In this document: one piece after another, positions 34,600-44,254 of the stretch
Numbering within the stretch: the stretch's first letter is position 1
Layout of the letters: each line of letters opens with the position of its first letter
Assembly (NCBI GenBank): GCA_020249775.1
Contig: JADCFA010000002.1
Span: 186,001 to 250,000 of the forward strand
From: Roseomonas sp.
GTDB lineage: Bacteria; Pseudomonadota; Alphaproteobacteria; Acetobacterales; Acetobacteraceae
Reading direction: 5' to 3'
DNA length: 64,000 nucleotides
Position numbers and translations under genes: made by a program
The notes under the pieces: model-generated
Told to the model about the DNA's origin: nothing
The model's database searches: none
The model's input: the letters and a program-made list of their open reading frames with translations, nothing else

Positions 34600-35729
34600 C
34601 CGATCAATTCCCGATAAACGGCAATGGTCGCTGCCTGCATAGCTTGCGTCGTATAGCCTGACAGCACTGCCGCCCGTGCCCTGGCGCCAAGGGCGGCGCG
34701 TTCGGCGGGTGGAAGGGCCAGCGCCTTGCTGATGGCTTCTGCAAGTGCCGCGGCATCGCCGGGCGGGATGCGCCAGCCGGTGATGCCTTCGGCCACGGTT
34801 TCGCGCGGCGCGCCAAGGTCACTTGCGATCACCGGCCGCGCCATGGCCTGGGCTTCGATCACGGTGCGGCCAAAGGCTTCCGCATCGGTCGAGGCATGCA
34901 CCACCACATCCGCGAGCATAAGCGCCGCCGGCATGTCATTGGCGTGGCCCACCAGCCGCACGCGGTCTTTCAGCCCCAGGCTTTCGATGCGCGCCAGCAA
35001 TTCCCCCTTGAAGGCCGGGCGTTCTTCCGCGTCACCCACCAACAGGGCAAGCGAATCGCCCGGCACCCGCGCCATGGCCTCCACCAGCACCATCTGGCCC
35101 TTCCAGCGGGTCACACGCGCCGGCAGCATGATGATCGGCGGGCCTTCCGGCAGCCCCCATGCGGCGCGCAGTTTTTCGCGCCTTTCGGCGCTGACCTGCG
35201 CAGGGTCAAAACGCCTTGGGTCCACCCCGCGCGGGATCACGCGCAAGCGGGCTTCCGCTACGCCATGCCGGGCGCGGATCAGATCGGCGATGAAATGGCT
35301 AATCGCAATCACGCGATCCCCTCGCGCCATCACGGAATTATAAAAGCGCTTGCCAGGAAAGCCCTCATTATAGGCGCCGTGATAGGTGGTGACGAAGGGT
35401 AGCCCCGCGCGCCTTGCCGCCATCAGTGCTGACCAGGCGGGCGCGCGGGAACGCGCATGGATTAGCGCCACACCTTCCGCCCGCACCAGCGCGGCAAGGG
35501 CGCCCGCATTGCGCCAAAGGGCGAAGGGCGATTTGGCCGTCAGCGGCAGGGTGAGGTGCCTGGCCCCCAAGGCTTCAAGCGCCGGCACCATCTCCCCGCC
35601 CGCGGAGGCCACAATGGCGCGAAAGCCGGCGGCGATCTGCGCCTCGGCAATCTCCAGCGTGCCGCGCTCCACGCCCCCCGAACGGAGCGCAGGCAGCACC
35701 TGCAATAGGGCGAGGGGTGGGCCGGACAT
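34596..35729 (-). CDS. Glycosyltransferase family 4 (GT-B)
   Basis: A 377-residue glycosyltransferase. The N-terminal acceptor half starts QVLPALRSGGVERGTLEIAEA, and RVIPRGVDPRRFDP links to the donor half with LPARVTRWKGQMVLVEAMA. VVHASTDAEAFGRTVIEAQA contains the EX7E-type catalytic element, and the end is ARAAVLSGYTTQAM. Such enzymes transfer sugars from nucleotide donors in LPS or capsule assembly. It overlaps the GT9 gene by 4 bp, forming a two-gene LPS-type unit. Confidence 0.88.
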   Translation of the reverse strand: MSGPPLALLQVLPALRSGGVERGTLEIAEAQIAAGFRAIVASAGGEMVPALEALGARHLTLPLTAKSPFALWRNAGALAALVRAEGVALIHARSRAPAWSALMAARRAGLPFVTTYHGAYNEGFPGKRFYNSVMARGDRVIAISHFIADLIRARHGVAEARLRVIPRGVDPRRFDPAQVSAERREKLRAAWGLPEGPPIIMLPARVTRWKGQMVLVEAMARVPGDSLALLVGDAEERPAFKGELLARIESLGLKDRVRLVGHANDMPAALMLADVVVHASTDAEAFGRTVIEAQAMARPVIASDLGAPRETVAEGITGWRIPPGDAAALAEAISKALALPPAERAALGARARAAVLSGYTTQAMQAATIAVYRELIG

Positions 35730-35819
35730 GGCGCAGGGTTAGCGCGGAACGGCGCTAAGGGCGAATTTTGCCGGCACAAAACCCTTGCCCGCAGCGCGCC
35801 GCTTCGGCATTTGGGGGGG

Positions 35820-36164
35820 GTGACGCTCTATTTCACCGCCATGGTGCTGCTTTCGATCGGCGCCTTCATCCATTCCAAAAGCCCGGCACCCGAAATGCGC
35901 CCGGCTTCCGAAGCCGCTTCCGAGGCTTGGCGCTGGCTTGCCCGTGCCACACTGGTCGCCTGGATGGCGCTGATTGTCTGGGGCTTTCGCGAATTGCATT
36001 GGTCCCAGCCGATTGCCGCCGTGATGCTTTCGCTGGCGGGCAATGGCATTATTGCCATGCGCGGCCCGCGCAATGCCTGGCCGATGCTGTCCATGCTGTT
36101 CTGCGCGCTGGGTCTGGCGGCGGCCTCGATTATCCTGATCGAGGGGATTGGCCCAACCGGTTAA
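35820..36164 (+). CDS. Hypothetical four-span membrane protein
   Basis: About 114 residues with roughly four hydrophobic segments (LYFTAMVLLSIGAFIH, LARATLVAWMALIVWGF, PIAAVMLSLAGNGIIAM, MLSMLFCALGLAAASIILI). I do not recognise the family. The start is uncertain: GTG 35820 follows a G-run directly, while ATG 35841 and a TTG at 35811 are alternatives. Its stop overlaps the convergent rnd stop by four bases. Confidence 0.6.
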   Translation: MTLYFTAMVLLSIGAFIHSKSPAPEMRPASEAASEAWRWLARATLVAWMALIVWGFRELHWSQPIAAVMLSLAGNGIIAMRGPRNAWPMLSMLFCALGLAAASIILIEGIGPTG

Positions 36165-37360
36165 CCTGCGGGGATCAGCTTCACCCGCCTGCCATCCACC
36201 CCAAGCGCCAATTTGCCGGAACGCAGCGCCAAAGCGGCCTCACCAAAAACTTCCCGCCGCCAGCCATGCAGCGCCGGCACATCATCCTGCCCGCTGGCCA
36301 GCTTTTCCAAATCATCGCCGGATGCCAGCAGGCGCGGCGCCACATCATGCTCCTCGGACTTGGCGGCCAGCAGCACCTTCAACAGGGCCACCAGCGCAGG
36401 GGATGGCGGCGGGCCTGCCTTTTCCTTCTGCAATTGAGGCAGTTCTTCTTCGCGCAGCGCGCGCGCCTGGCGGATGGCCGCAAGCAGGCTCTCACCGCTT
36501 TTGCCTTTGGCAAAGTTTTCCGAAATGCCGCGAGCGCGGGCCAATTCCTGCGGGCTATCGGGCATGGTGGCGGCGATTTCGAGCAGCGTATCATCCTTCA
36601 CCAGCCGCTGGCGCGGGATATTGATGCGCTGGGCCTCACGCTCACGCCAGGCGGCGATGGCGCGCAAAACGCCGAGAAACCGCCGGTTGGAGGTGCGCGG
36701 GCGAAGCTTTTCCCAGGCCGAGTCGGGGTCGGTCAAATAGGTCGCGGGATCGGCCAGGGCAGCCATTTCCTGCCCCACCCAGGCCAACCGGCCTTCCCGT
36801 TCCAGGCGCAAAGTGAGGGAGACAAAAATCTTGCGCAAATGCGTCACATCCGCCGCCGCATAGGCCAATTGGCTTTCGGATAAGGGCCGCGCGGACCAAT
36901 CGCTGAAGCGATGGGCCTTATCGATCTGCACCCCGGCCAGCGACCGGCAGAGCGAATCATAGGACGCCTGATCCCCGAAACCGGCCACCATGGCGGCGAT
37001 TTGGGTATCAAAAATAGGGTAGGGCACGGCGCCGAATTTCAGCAGAAAAATTTCCACATCCTGCCGGGCAGCGTGGAAGACCTTCACCACCGAAGGCAGC
37101 GCCAGCAATTCGCCGAGCGGACCAAGATCGAGCCCCGGCGCCAGGGCATCTACCTCCGCAACCTCATCCTGGCCGGCCAATTGGACCAGGCAGAGCTCCG
37201 GCCAATAGGTGCGTTCACGCATGAATTCCGTATCCACGGTGATGAAGGGCTCATGTTTCAGCCTTTCGCACAGCGCGGCGAGGCTGCCTGTATCGGTGAT
37301 CAGGGCGGGGTTCTGGTCGGCTGCCGGGGCGGCATGGCGGCGGTTCATGAGCGTTTTCAT
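36161..37360 (-). CDS. rnd: Ribonuclease D
   Basis: A 399-residue DEDDy 3'-5' exoribonuclease that trims tRNA and other small RNA 3' ends. Exo I is FITVDTEFMRERTYWPELCL, Exo II is KVFHAARQDVEIFL and Exo III is YAAADVTHLRKIF with the tyrosine. An HRDC domain follows near residue 220 (FLGVLRAIAAWREREAQR). ATG 37360 is taken as the start; ATG 37348 would remove four residues. Divergent from aspS across about 100 bp. Confidence 0.92.
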   Translation of the reverse strand: MKTLMNRRHAAPAADQNPALITDTGSLAALCERLKHEPFITVDTEFMRERTYWPELCLVQLAGQDEVAEVDALAPGLDLGPLGELLALPSVVKVFHAARQDVEIFLLKFGAVPYPIFDTQIAAMVAGFGDQASYDSLCRSLAGVQIDKAHRFSDWSARPLSESQLAYAAADVTHLRKIFVSLTLRLEREGRLAWVGQEMAALADPATYLTDPDSAWEKLRPRTSNRRFLGVLRAIAAWREREAQRINIPRQRLVKDDTLLEIAATMPDSPQELARARGISENFAKGKSGESLLAAIRQARALREEELPQLQKEKAGPPPSPALVALLKVLLAAKSEEHDVAPRLLASGDDLEKLASGQDDVPALHGWRREVFGEAALALRSGKLALGVDGRRVKLIPAG

Positions 37361-37393
37361 ACAGGGGCACCGGGCCCCGGGAAAGCGGTGGGG

Positions 37394-37422
37394 TTGACAG
37401 AAACCTATCCCTGAGGCGCTTT
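37394..37422 (+). promoter_or_regulatory. Candidate aspS promoter
   Basis: A perfect -35 hexamer TTGACA (37394-37399) lies 65 bp before the aspS ATG, in the divergent rnd-aspS spacer. The hexamer 17 bases downstream (CGCTTT) is a poor -10, so the call rests mainly on the -35 and its position. GAGGATG at 37442-37448 is the ribosome site. Confidence 0.3.
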
Positions 37423-37458
37423 CCCCCGCCTTTCCCGCCCTGAGGATGAATTTTCGCC

Positions 37459-39264
37459 ATGCATGCCTATCGTACCCATCATTGCGGCGCGCTCCGCGCC
37501 ACCGATGCCGGCTCCACCGCCCGGCTTTCCGGCTGGGTGCACCGCAAGCGCGACCATGGCGGCTTGCTGTTCATTGATTTGCGCGACCATTACGGCATGA
37601 CGCAATGCGTGGTGGCGCAGGGTTCGCCCGTGCTGAAGCTGCTTGAAGAACTCCGTCCCGAAAGCGTGATTACGGTCACCGGCGATGTGGTGCCGCGTGA
37701 GGCCGGCACGGTGAATGCCAAGCTGCCGACAGGTGAGATTGAACTGCGCGTGCGTGAGGTTGCCGTGCAATCAGCCGCCGAAGTGCTGCCGATTCAAGTT
37801 GCGGGTGATGCGGAATTCCCCGAGGAATTGCGCCTGCGTTATCGCTTTTTGGATTTGCGGCGCGACCGCCAGCATCGCAACCTGATGCTGAGGAGCCAGG
37901 TGATTTCTTCCATTCGGCGGCGGATGATTGATCAGGGTTTCACCGAATTCCAAACTCCGATCCTGACCGCATCAAGCCCCGAAGGCGCGCGCGACTTTTT
38001 GGTCCCCGCACGCCTGCATCCGGGAAAATTCTATGCGCTGCCGCAGGCACCGCAGCAATTCAAGCAGCTATGCATGGTGGCGGGGTTTGATCGCTACTTC
38101 CAGATCGCGCCCTGCTTCCGTGATGAGGCGTCGCGCGCGGATCGTTCCCCCGGCGAATTCTACCAGCTTGATTTCGAAATGTCCTTCGTGACGCAGGAAG
38201 ATGTCTTCGCCGCGATTGAACCCGTGCTGGCTGGCGTGTTTGAGGAATTTTCTGATTGGACCGGCACGAAGCGCGCCGTGACGCCCGCACCCTTCCCGCG
38301 CATCCCCTATCAGCAGGCAATGCTGGAATATGGTTCGGACAAGCCGGATTTACGTAACCCCCTGAAGATCACTGATGCCAGCGCGCATTTCACGGGTGGC
38401 GGCTTTGGCTTGTTCGCGAAAGTCACCGCGTCGGGTGGCGTGGTGCGCGCCATCCCTGCGCCGGGGGCGGCTGGTCGGCCACGGTCCTTCTTTGATGGGT
38501 TGAATGAATGGGCGCGTGCCGAAGGCCAGGGCGGGCTTGGCTATATCGCCTGGGATGCGGATGGCGCGAAGGGGCCGATTGCGAAGAACCTGGAAGCCGA
38601 TCGTGTGGCCGCCATTGCCGCCGCTTGCGGGCTTGGCGCGGGCGATGCGGTGTTCTTTGTCGCGAATAAGGAAGCGGAAGCCGCGAAATTCTCGGGCGCG
38701 GTGCGCAACCGCATCGGGCGTGATCTCGGCTTGCTTGAAGAAAACGCCTATCGCTTCTGCTGGGTGACAGATTTCCCGATGTATGAACGGAACGAAGATA
38801 CCGGCCAGATCGAATTCAGCCATAACCCGTTTTCCATGCCGCAAGGCGGGCTGGAAGCGCTCAATTCCATGGACCCCTTGGACATCAAGGCTTTCCAATA
38901 TGACATTGTTTGCAACGGGATTGAGCTATCATCGGGCGCCATCCGCAATCATCGCCCAGATATCATGATCCGCGCCTTTGAAATCGCAGGCTATCCGGCG
39001 GAAGAGGTGGAGCATCGCTTCGGCGGCATGCTGAATGCCTTCCGCTATGGCGCGCCGCCGCATGGTGGTTCGGCACCCGGGATTGACCGGATTGTGATGC
39101 TGATCGCCGATGAACCCGCGATCCGTGAGGTGATCCTGTTCCCGATGAACCAGCAGGCTGAGGATTTGATGATGGGCGCCCCGGCCCGCGTGCCGCCGGA
39201 ACGACTCAAGGAATTGCACATCAAGCTCGATCTGCCGCCGGTGAAGGGTGGCAAGCCGGGCTGA
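37459..39264 (+). CDS. aspS: Aspartyl-tRNA synthetase (bacterial type)
   Basis: Class IIb synthetase of 601 residues. The N-terminal OB-fold anticodon domain ([21 protein letters not shown]) is followed by motif 1 near [20 protein letters not shown], motif 2 [20 protein letters not shown], a GAD insertion typical of bacterial enzymes, and motif 3 [14 protein letters not shown]. No asnS is in the window, so whether it also charges tRNAAsn (non-discriminating form) is open. Cytoplasmic. Confidence 0.96.
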   Translation: MHAYRTHHCGALRATDAGSTARLSGWVHRKRDHGGLLFIDLRDHYGMTQCVVAQGSPVLKLLEELRPESVITVTGDVVPREAGTVNAKLPTGEIELRVREVAVQSAAEVLPIQVAGDAEFPEELRLRYRFLDLRRDRQHRNLMLRSQVISSIRRRMIDQGFTEFQTPILTASSPEGARDFLVPARLHPGKFYALPQAPQQFKQLCMVAGFDRYFQIAPCFRDEASRADRSPGEFYQLDFEMSFVTQEDVFAAIEPVLAGVFEEFSDWTGTKRAVTPAPFPRIPYQQAMLEYGSDKPDLRNPLKITDASAHFTGGGFGLFAKVTASGGVVRAIPAPGAAGRPRSFFDGLNEWARAEGQGGLGYIAWDADGAKGPIAKNLEADRVAAIAAACGLGAGDAVFFVANKEAEAAKFSGAVRNRIGRDLGLLEENAYRFCWVTDFPMYERNEDTGQIEFSHNPFSMPQGGLEALNSMDPLDIKAFQYDIVCNGIELSSGAIRNHRPDIMIRAFEIAGYPAEEVEHRFGGMLNAFRYGAPPHGGSAPGIDRIVMLIADEPAIREVILFPMNQQAEDLMMGAPARVPPERLKELHIKLDLPPVKGGKPG

Positions 39265-39359
39265 TCCCCGGCCGTAAAATTTTCTTGTGAAAGATCAAGT
39301 CTGACCCGCCGGAATCGGCTATGTTAGAGGAAGGCGGTCTTTGCCGCCCGGAGTATCCG

Positions 39360-40196
39360 ATGCGTTTTTCTGCCCTTCTCGCCCTTGCGCTGATCCTGCC
39401 CGCTACCCCTGGCCTGACCCAAGGGACGAAGGATGCGCCCGCTGCCGCGCCGCTGACGGCGCGCGCGCTCGCCTCCCATCGCGGTATTTATGAGCTCTCC
39501 TTGGATCGGGCACGAGAAAATGCGGGCATTATTGATGTCTCGGGCGCGATGCTTTTTGAACTAATTGACGCCTGCGAAAGCTGGGCGTCGCGCCAGCGCT
39601 TCACCATGACGCTGCGCAACCGCGAAGGCACAGAACTTGAAACGGGTTCTGATTACGCAACGCTGGAATCCATGGATGGCCGGAATTTGCGCTTCAGCCT
39701 GACGCAGGTAACGCAAGGCGCGGTCAGCAGTCGCGTGGTTGGCCAGGCGGAACTTGTCGCGGATGGCAGCGGTGTGGCGCGTTATAGCGAACCAGAGGCG
39801 AAGGAATTGCCCATTCCGCCCGGCACGCTTTTGCCCAATACGCATACCATCGCCGCGTTGAATGCCGCGCGTGCCGGCCAGCGCCTGCTGGTCGCGCCGA
39901 TTTTTGATGGCACTTCGGCCGATGGCGCGCAGCAGACGACGACGTTTTTATCGCCCTGGCAGGGGCCTCAGCCCGTGCCCGAAGCGCCAAGCCTTTCCAC
40001 GCTTGGTTCGTCACGCATGCGCATCGCCTTTTTCGAACCCGGTGCAGAGCAGGCCGGCGGGGCGAGCACGCCTTCCTATGAGGTATCTTTGCGCTATTTC
40101 GAAAATGGCGTCGCGGATGACATGATCATGGATTTTGGTGAATTCACCGTGCGCGCCAAGCTGATCCGGCTGGAAGAAGCGCCGGGCGGCTGTTGA
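39360..40196 (+). CDS. EipB-like periplasmic envelope-integrity protein (DUF1849)
   Basis: About 278 residues with a signal peptide (MRFSALLALALILPATPGL). SHRGIYELSLDRAR near the mature start and LLPNTHTIAALNAARAG match the EipB family, which has a conserved TPxHTxxxLxxA-like motif. A Cys in DACESW and one as the last residue could form the disulfide described for Brucella EipB. EipB is a beta-spiral periplasmic protein that supports envelope integrity. ATG 39360 gives a proper signal peptide. Convergent with the family-5 binding protein. Confidence 0.82.
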   Translation: MRFSALLALALILPATPGLTQGTKDAPAAAPLTARALASHRGIYELSLDRARENAGIIDVSGAMLFELIDACESWASRQRFTMTLRNREGTELETGSDYATLESMDGRNLRFSLTQVTQGAVSSRVVGQAELVADGSGVARYSEPEAKELPIPPGTLLPNTHTIAALNAARAGQRLLVAPIFDGTSADGAQQTTTFLSPWQGPQPVPEAPSLSTLGSSRMRIAFFEPGAEQAGGASTPSYEVSLRYFENGVADDMIMDFGEFTVRAKLIRLEEAPGGC

Positions 40197-40202
40197 AAAA
40201 CC

Positions 40203-41780
40203 CTAGCCGCGCCGGAGATTCCACAGAAAGGGATTCGGCCCCTGCAGCACGCCGGATAATTCGCGCCGGAAGGCGGTGCGTAGCCGAAATAGCCCGGTCG
40301 GCGCGAAGGGTAGCGATTCCCAAGTGATTTCCTGCAAGCGCCGCATCGCTGCGTCTTGTGCCGCCTGATCATCGGCATTGATCCAGGCTTCAACCTGCGC
40401 CTCTGCATCTGTATCTGTTGGCCAGCCAGGCCAGGCGGCTTGCCCATTCATGCGTATGGCGAAGCTGACGGCGGGATTGGCGATGGTCGCCGCCGGGCCA
40501 TTGGTATTGTGCAAATGCCAGCCGCCTTGCGCCGGCGGATTGCGATTATTGCGCCGCGCCAGAATGCTCGCCCAATCCGCTTCAATCGGTTGGATATTCA
40601 CGCCCAATCTCCGCATCAATTCCACCGTCAGGCGGCCTTGCTGCGTGACGGCAGGGAAATCGCTCGGGTTGATGTGGATAATAGGCTCGCCAGCGTAACC
40701 CGCTTCCCGCAAGGCGACGCGCGCGCGTTCCATGGCCGCTTCACCGCGCGCGGTGGGCGGGAATTCCACCACGCCCGGCAGGCCGCAGGGGAACATGGCG
40801 TGGCATTCCTGCCAGTCACCTGGCAGCGCCACCGCCGACATGAAATCCGATTGCACAATCACATCGCGAATGGCGCGCCTAACACGCGCATCATTGAAGG
40901 GCGGGTGCAAATGATTGAAGCGGAGAAAGCCTAGGAAGCCATTCGGATCATAAATCTGCGTCTGCGTATTGCGGTCACGTTCCAGCACCGGCACCAGATC
41001 GGGCAAAGGGTATTCGATCCAGTCAATCTCCCCGGTGCGGAGTGCCGCCGCCGCCGTGCCGCCATCCGGGATCCAGATCATCTCCAGCCGGTCAAAATGC
41101 ACGCGCTTGCCGCCGGAAGCGGCTTCGGCCGGTTCATCGCGCGGCACATAGGCGTCATTGCGCGCATAATGGCTGCGGGCACCTTGCACATATTCACCCG
41201 CGATAAAGCGCCACGGCCCGCTGCCGATCATATGTTCCAGGCCAAGCGACCGATCACCGGGATTATTCGCAATCCGTTCCGGTATCATAAAGCAGGGTGA
41301 GGCGCCGGGCTTGGCCAAAGCATCGAACAGTGCGGGGAAGCGCCGATGCAGGCGGAATTCGATGGTGCGATCATCAGGCGCGGAAAGCTCGGCCGTGGCG
41401 CGCATCAGGATTTGGCCGAAGCCATCGCGGCTGGCCCAACGGCGAATGCTCGCCACGCAATCGGCGGCGCGCACGGCTTCGCCATCATGCCAGCGCAGGC
41501 CATCGCGCAGGCGGATTTTCACGCGCTTGCCGTCATCTTCCACGCTATGACCTTCGGCCATTTGCGGGCGCGGCTGCAAAGCGCGATTGGCGCCATAGAG
41601 CGTGTCAAACACACAATAGGCATGCGTTGTTATGATGGTGCTGGGGCTGAAGATCGGGTCTAGATTGGCGAGTGCCGCCTGCGGCATGAAGCGCAGCGTG
41701 CGCGCGCGGCTGGGCTGGGCCAGGGCAGGCCGAGCCAAAGGTGCGGCCAAGGCGGTGGCAAGAAGTGAACGACGATGCAT
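40203..41780 (-). CDS. Family 5 (peptide/nickel-type) ABC substrate-binding protein under a TPP riboswitch
   Basis: A 525-residue SBP_bac_5 protein (DppA/OppA/NikA group). It has a Tat/Sec-like signal MHRRSLLATALAAPLARPALA, followed by FSPSTIITTHAYCVFDTLYG, LRDGLRWHDGEAVRAADCV and FRLHRRFPALFDALAK, with FLRFNHLHPPFNDARVRRAI later. Family members bind peptides, opines, metals or other solutes. No permease or ATPase is adjacent. The only clue to its job is the TPP riboswitch 100 bases upstream, which suggests thiamine or a precursor as ligand (inference). The open frame continuing to 43121 is an antisense shadow. Confidence 0.9.
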   Translation of the reverse strand: MHRRSLLATALAAPLARPALAQPSRARTLRFMPQAALANLDPIFSPSTIITTHAYCVFDTLYGANRALQPRPQMAEGHSVEDDGKRVKIRLRDGLRWHDGEAVRAADCVASIRRWASRDGFGQILMRATAELSAPDDRTIEFRLHRRFPALFDALAKPGASPCFMIPERIANNPGDRSLGLEHMIGSGPWRFIAGEYVQGARSHYARNDAYVPRDEPAEAASGGKRVHFDRLEMIWIPDGGTAAAALRTGEIDWIEYPLPDLVPVLERDRNTQTQIYDPNGFLGFLRFNHLHPPFNDARVRRAIRDVIVQSDFMSAVALPGDWQECHAMFPCGLPGVVEFPPTARGEAAMERARVALREAGYAGEPIIHINPSDFPAVTQQGRLTVELMRRLGVNIQPIEADWASILARRNNRNPPAQGGWHLHNTNGPAATIANPAVSFAIRMNGQAAWPGWPTDTDAEAQVEAWINADDQAAQDAAMRRLQEITWESLPFAPTGLFRLRTAFRRELSGVLQGPNPFLWNLRRG

Positions 41781-41823
41781 CCCCAAATCCTTCGCTTCCT
41801 GTCGGCTGACGCGGGAAAGGGGG

Positions 41824-41855
41824 CCTTGGCCAAGCCCGCGCCAGCCCTGCCAAGG
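41824..41855 (-). promoter_or_regulatory. Possible expression-platform hairpin of the TPP riboswitch
   Basis: On the transcribed minus strand CCTTGGC (41855-41849) can pair with GCCAAGG (41830-41824) across an 18-base loop. It lies between the aptamer and the start codon. It could act as a terminator or sequestering stem, but no U-tract follows, so translational control is more likely. Low certainty. Confidence 0.3.
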
Positions 41856-41881
41856 GGCAAAACGCGAGGCAAGGGGCGATG

Positions 41882-41971
41882 CACCCTTCCCTACGCCGGT
41901 CCGAACCGGGTCAGGTTCCAGGGGTCGCGGGTGAAGCCCGCCTCTCAGCCCCAAAAGGGCTCCCCCAGGTG
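41882..41971 (-). promoter_or_regulatory. TPP riboswitch (THI element)
   Basis: Read on the minus strand: CACCUGGGGGAGCCC (P1/P2), the invariant CUGAGA (41948-41943) after a GGGGC stem, GGCGGGCUUCACCCGC (an extra P3-type arm), then GGAACCUGA (41919-41911), a CCGG-capped arm, and GCGUAGGGAAGG (41896-41885). GGGUG at the end closes P1 with CACCU. These are the conserved blocks of the thiamine pyrophosphate aptamer in the right order. The start codon of the controlled gene is about 100 bases downstream. Confidence 0.93.
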
Positions 41972-42080
41972 TCTCGGACATCAAATTGCGCCGGCCCGGG
42001 CTATTGTGCAAGGGCGGAGGTGGCGCGCGGGCAGTGCAAGGGGGTAAAAGGGACGTAACATTCGCCAAAGGGAAACGCTC

Positions 42081-43616
42081 ATGTCCAGCACCACCACCCT
42101 GCCGCCCGTTATTCGCCTGCATCCCGGTGATGGCGTGGTGATTGCGCGCATTCCTCTGACGCCCGGCACGGAAGTGGCCCCCGGCATCAGCGTCGGCGAA
42201 AGGCGCATCCCGCCTGGCCATAAGGTCGCGATCCGCCCACATGCGAAGGGCGAGCCCATCAAGCGCTATGGCCAGATCATTGGCTTTGCGACGGATGCGA
42301 TTGAACCTGGCGCCTGGGTGCATACGCATAATTGCGAAATGGGCGATTTCGCGCGCGATTACGCCTGGGGCCAGGATGCGAAGCCAACCGATTACGTGGA
42401 TGTGCCGGCAAGTTTTATGGGTATTCGCCGCGCCGATGGCCGTGTCGCAACCCGCAATTACATCGGCATCATCACATCGGTGAATTGTTCCGCCCATGTC
42501 GCGGAATTGATTGCCCGCCAGTTCGAGAAAAATCCCATCACCGGAGACGATCCTTTGGCCGCCTGGGGCAATGTGGATGGCGTGGTGGCGCTGACACATA
42601 AAACCGGCTGCGGCATGACCATGGATGAACCGCTGCGGCTGCTGCGCCGGACTCTGGCCGGTTTCGCGCGGCACGCGAATTTTTCCCATGTGATTGCGAT
42701 TGGCCTTGGCTGTGAAGTCAATCAGCTTGGCCCCATGCTGGAAGAACAGCGCCTGACCGGGCGGCTGCGCAGCATGGATATTCAGGATAGCGGCGCACGT
42801 GCGACCGTGATGAAGGGCATTGATTTCGTGAAGGAAGTGCTGGCCGAATCCAATACCGCCAAGCGCGAAGCTGTCCCCGCATCGGAACTTTGCGTCGCAC
42901 TGCAATGCGGCGGTTCGGATGGCTATTCCGGCATCACCGCCAATCCTGCACTTGGTGCGGCTTCCGATTTGCTGGTGCGCCATGGCGGCACGGTGATCCT
43001 GTCCGAAAGCCCGGAGACCTATGGCGCGGAGCATTTGCTGACACGCCGCGCGGTTTCGCGCGAAGTCGGCCAGAAGCTTGTTGATGTGATGCATTGGTGG
43101 GAGGATTACACGGCGCGCCAAGGTGCCGAGATGAATGCCAACCCATCGCCGGGCAATAAGGCGGGCGGGCTTACCACCATTCTGGAAAAATCACTCGGCG
43201 CCATGGCCAAGGCCGGCACCACCAATCTGGTGGAGGTCTATCGCTATGCCGAACCCGTGACCGCCAAGGGTTTTGTTTTCATGGATACGCCCGGCTATGA
43301 CCCGGTGGGGGCGACCGGTCAGGTGGCGGGTGGCGCCAATCTGGTGTGCTTTACCACGGGGCGCGGCAGCGTTTTTGGCATGAAGCCGGCGCCTTCCATC
43401 AAGCTTGCCACCAATACCACCATGTATGATCGCCTGTCGGAAGACATGGACATCAATTGCGGCACCATCCTGACGGGTGGTGAAAGCGTGCAGGAATGCG
43501 GCCAGCGCATTTTCGATCTGATGCTGCGCACCGCTTCCGGCGAGCCCACGAAAAGCGAAGCGCTTGGCTTCGGTGCGCAGGAATTCGCGCCCTGGATGCT
43601 GGGAGCAACCATGTGA
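42081..43616 (+). CDS. UxaA/GarD family dehydratase (altronate dehydratase-like)
   Basis: A 511-residue sugar-acid dehydratase combining an N-terminal SAF-like domain (VIRLHPGDGVVIARIPL) with the large UxaA domain. GYSGITANPALGAASDLLV, GCGMTMDEPLRLLRRTL and GEDSVQ-like GGESVQECGQRIFDLML are family blocks; conserved Cys/His residues serve a metal site. It removes water from an aldonate to give a 2-keto-3-deoxy acid. The exact substrate is unknown. Its stop overlaps the GTG of the class II aldolase gene. Confidence 0.88.
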   Translation: MSSTTTLPPVIRLHPGDGVVIARIPLTPGTEVAPGISVGERRIPPGHKVAIRPHAKGEPIKRYGQIIGFATDAIEPGAWVHTHNCEMGDFARDYAWGQDAKPTDYVDVPASFMGIRRADGRVATRNYIGIITSVNCSAHVAELIARQFEKNPITGDDPLAAWGNVDGVVALTHKTGCGMTMDEPLRLLRRTLAGFARHANFSHVIAIGLGCEVNQLGPMLEEQRLTGRLRSMDIQDSGARATVMKGIDFVKEVLAESNTAKREAVPASELCVALQCGGSDGYSGITANPALGAASDLLVRHGGTVILSESPETYGAEHLLTRRAVSREVGQKLVDVMHWWEDYTARQGAEMNANPSPGNKAGGLTTILEKSLGAMAKAGTTNLVEVYRYAEPVTAKGFVFMDTPGYDPVGATGQVAGGANLVCFTTGRGSVFGMKPAPSIKLATNTTMYDRLSEDMDINCGTILTGGESVQECGQRIFDLMLRTASGEPTKSEALGFGAQEFAPWMLGATM

Positions 43617-44254
43617 CCCGCGCCGAGGCCAAGCGAGAGGTTCTCCGCGTCGCACAGACGCTCGATCAGGCGGGCATGATGCCCTCCAAATCCGGCAATG
43701 TATCGGTGCGGGATGCCAAGGGCTTCATCATCACGCCGGCTGGCCTGCCCTATGCGCGGACCACGGTGGTGGATCTGGTGACCACGGGCCTGGATGGCAG
43801 CCCGCTTGGCCGCGCGAAACATCGGCCTTCATCAGAATGGCGGCTGCATGCGGCGATTTACGCGGCGCGGCCTGAGGTGATGGCCGTGGTACATACGCAT
43901 TCCCCGCGCGCCACTGCGCTGTCTTGTGCGCGCAAGGGCATTCCGCCCCTTCATTACATGGTGCTGCTGGCGGGCGGGCCGATTGCCTGCGCGGATCATG
44001 CGACGGCTGGCACACAGGCGCTGGCGGATAACGCGCTAAGCGCACTTATCGGGCGCCGCGCGGTATTGCTTGCCAATCATGGTGTGGTGGCGGTGGGGGC
44101 GACGCTGGGTGCAGCGCATGCGCTGGCCTTGGAGGTTGAAAACCTCGCAGGCCAATATCTCGATCTATTGGCGGCGGGGTTGAAGCCCGTCCTGCTGACG
44201 GAAGCCGAATTGGCCGAAGCAGCCAAGCATTTTGCGGGTTATGGCAGGCGCTAG
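43613..44254 (+). CDS. Class II aldolase/adducin family protein
   Basis: A 213-residue zinc-dependent aldolase or epimerase of the fuculose-phosphate aldolase type. MPSKSGNVSVRDAKGFIITP holds the phosphate/substrate loop, SEWRLHAAIYAARPEVMAV the acidic residue, HTHSPRATALS the HxH metal site, and LLANHGVVAVG the third His. GTG 43613 is in a GTGA overlap with the dehydratase stop. It probably acts on a sugar-acid intermediate in the same catabolic locus. Confidence 0.88.
   Translation: MTRAEAKREVLRVAQTLDQAGMMPSKSGNVSVRDAKGFIITPAGLPYARTTVVDLVTTGLDGSPLGRAKHRPSSEWRLHAAIYAARPEVMAVVHTHSPRATALSCARKGIPPLHYMVLLAGGPIACADHATAGTQALADNALSALIGRRAVLLANHGVVAVGATLGAAHALALEVENLAGQYLDLLAAGLKPVLLTEAELAEAAKHFAGYGRR

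Noticed and set aside
41781-43121. Open minus-strand frame extending the family-5 binding protein to 972 codons
   Set aside because: It runs antisense through the uxaA-like gene and the riboswitch, lacks any recognisable motif there, and the signal peptide and ribosome site place the start at 41780.
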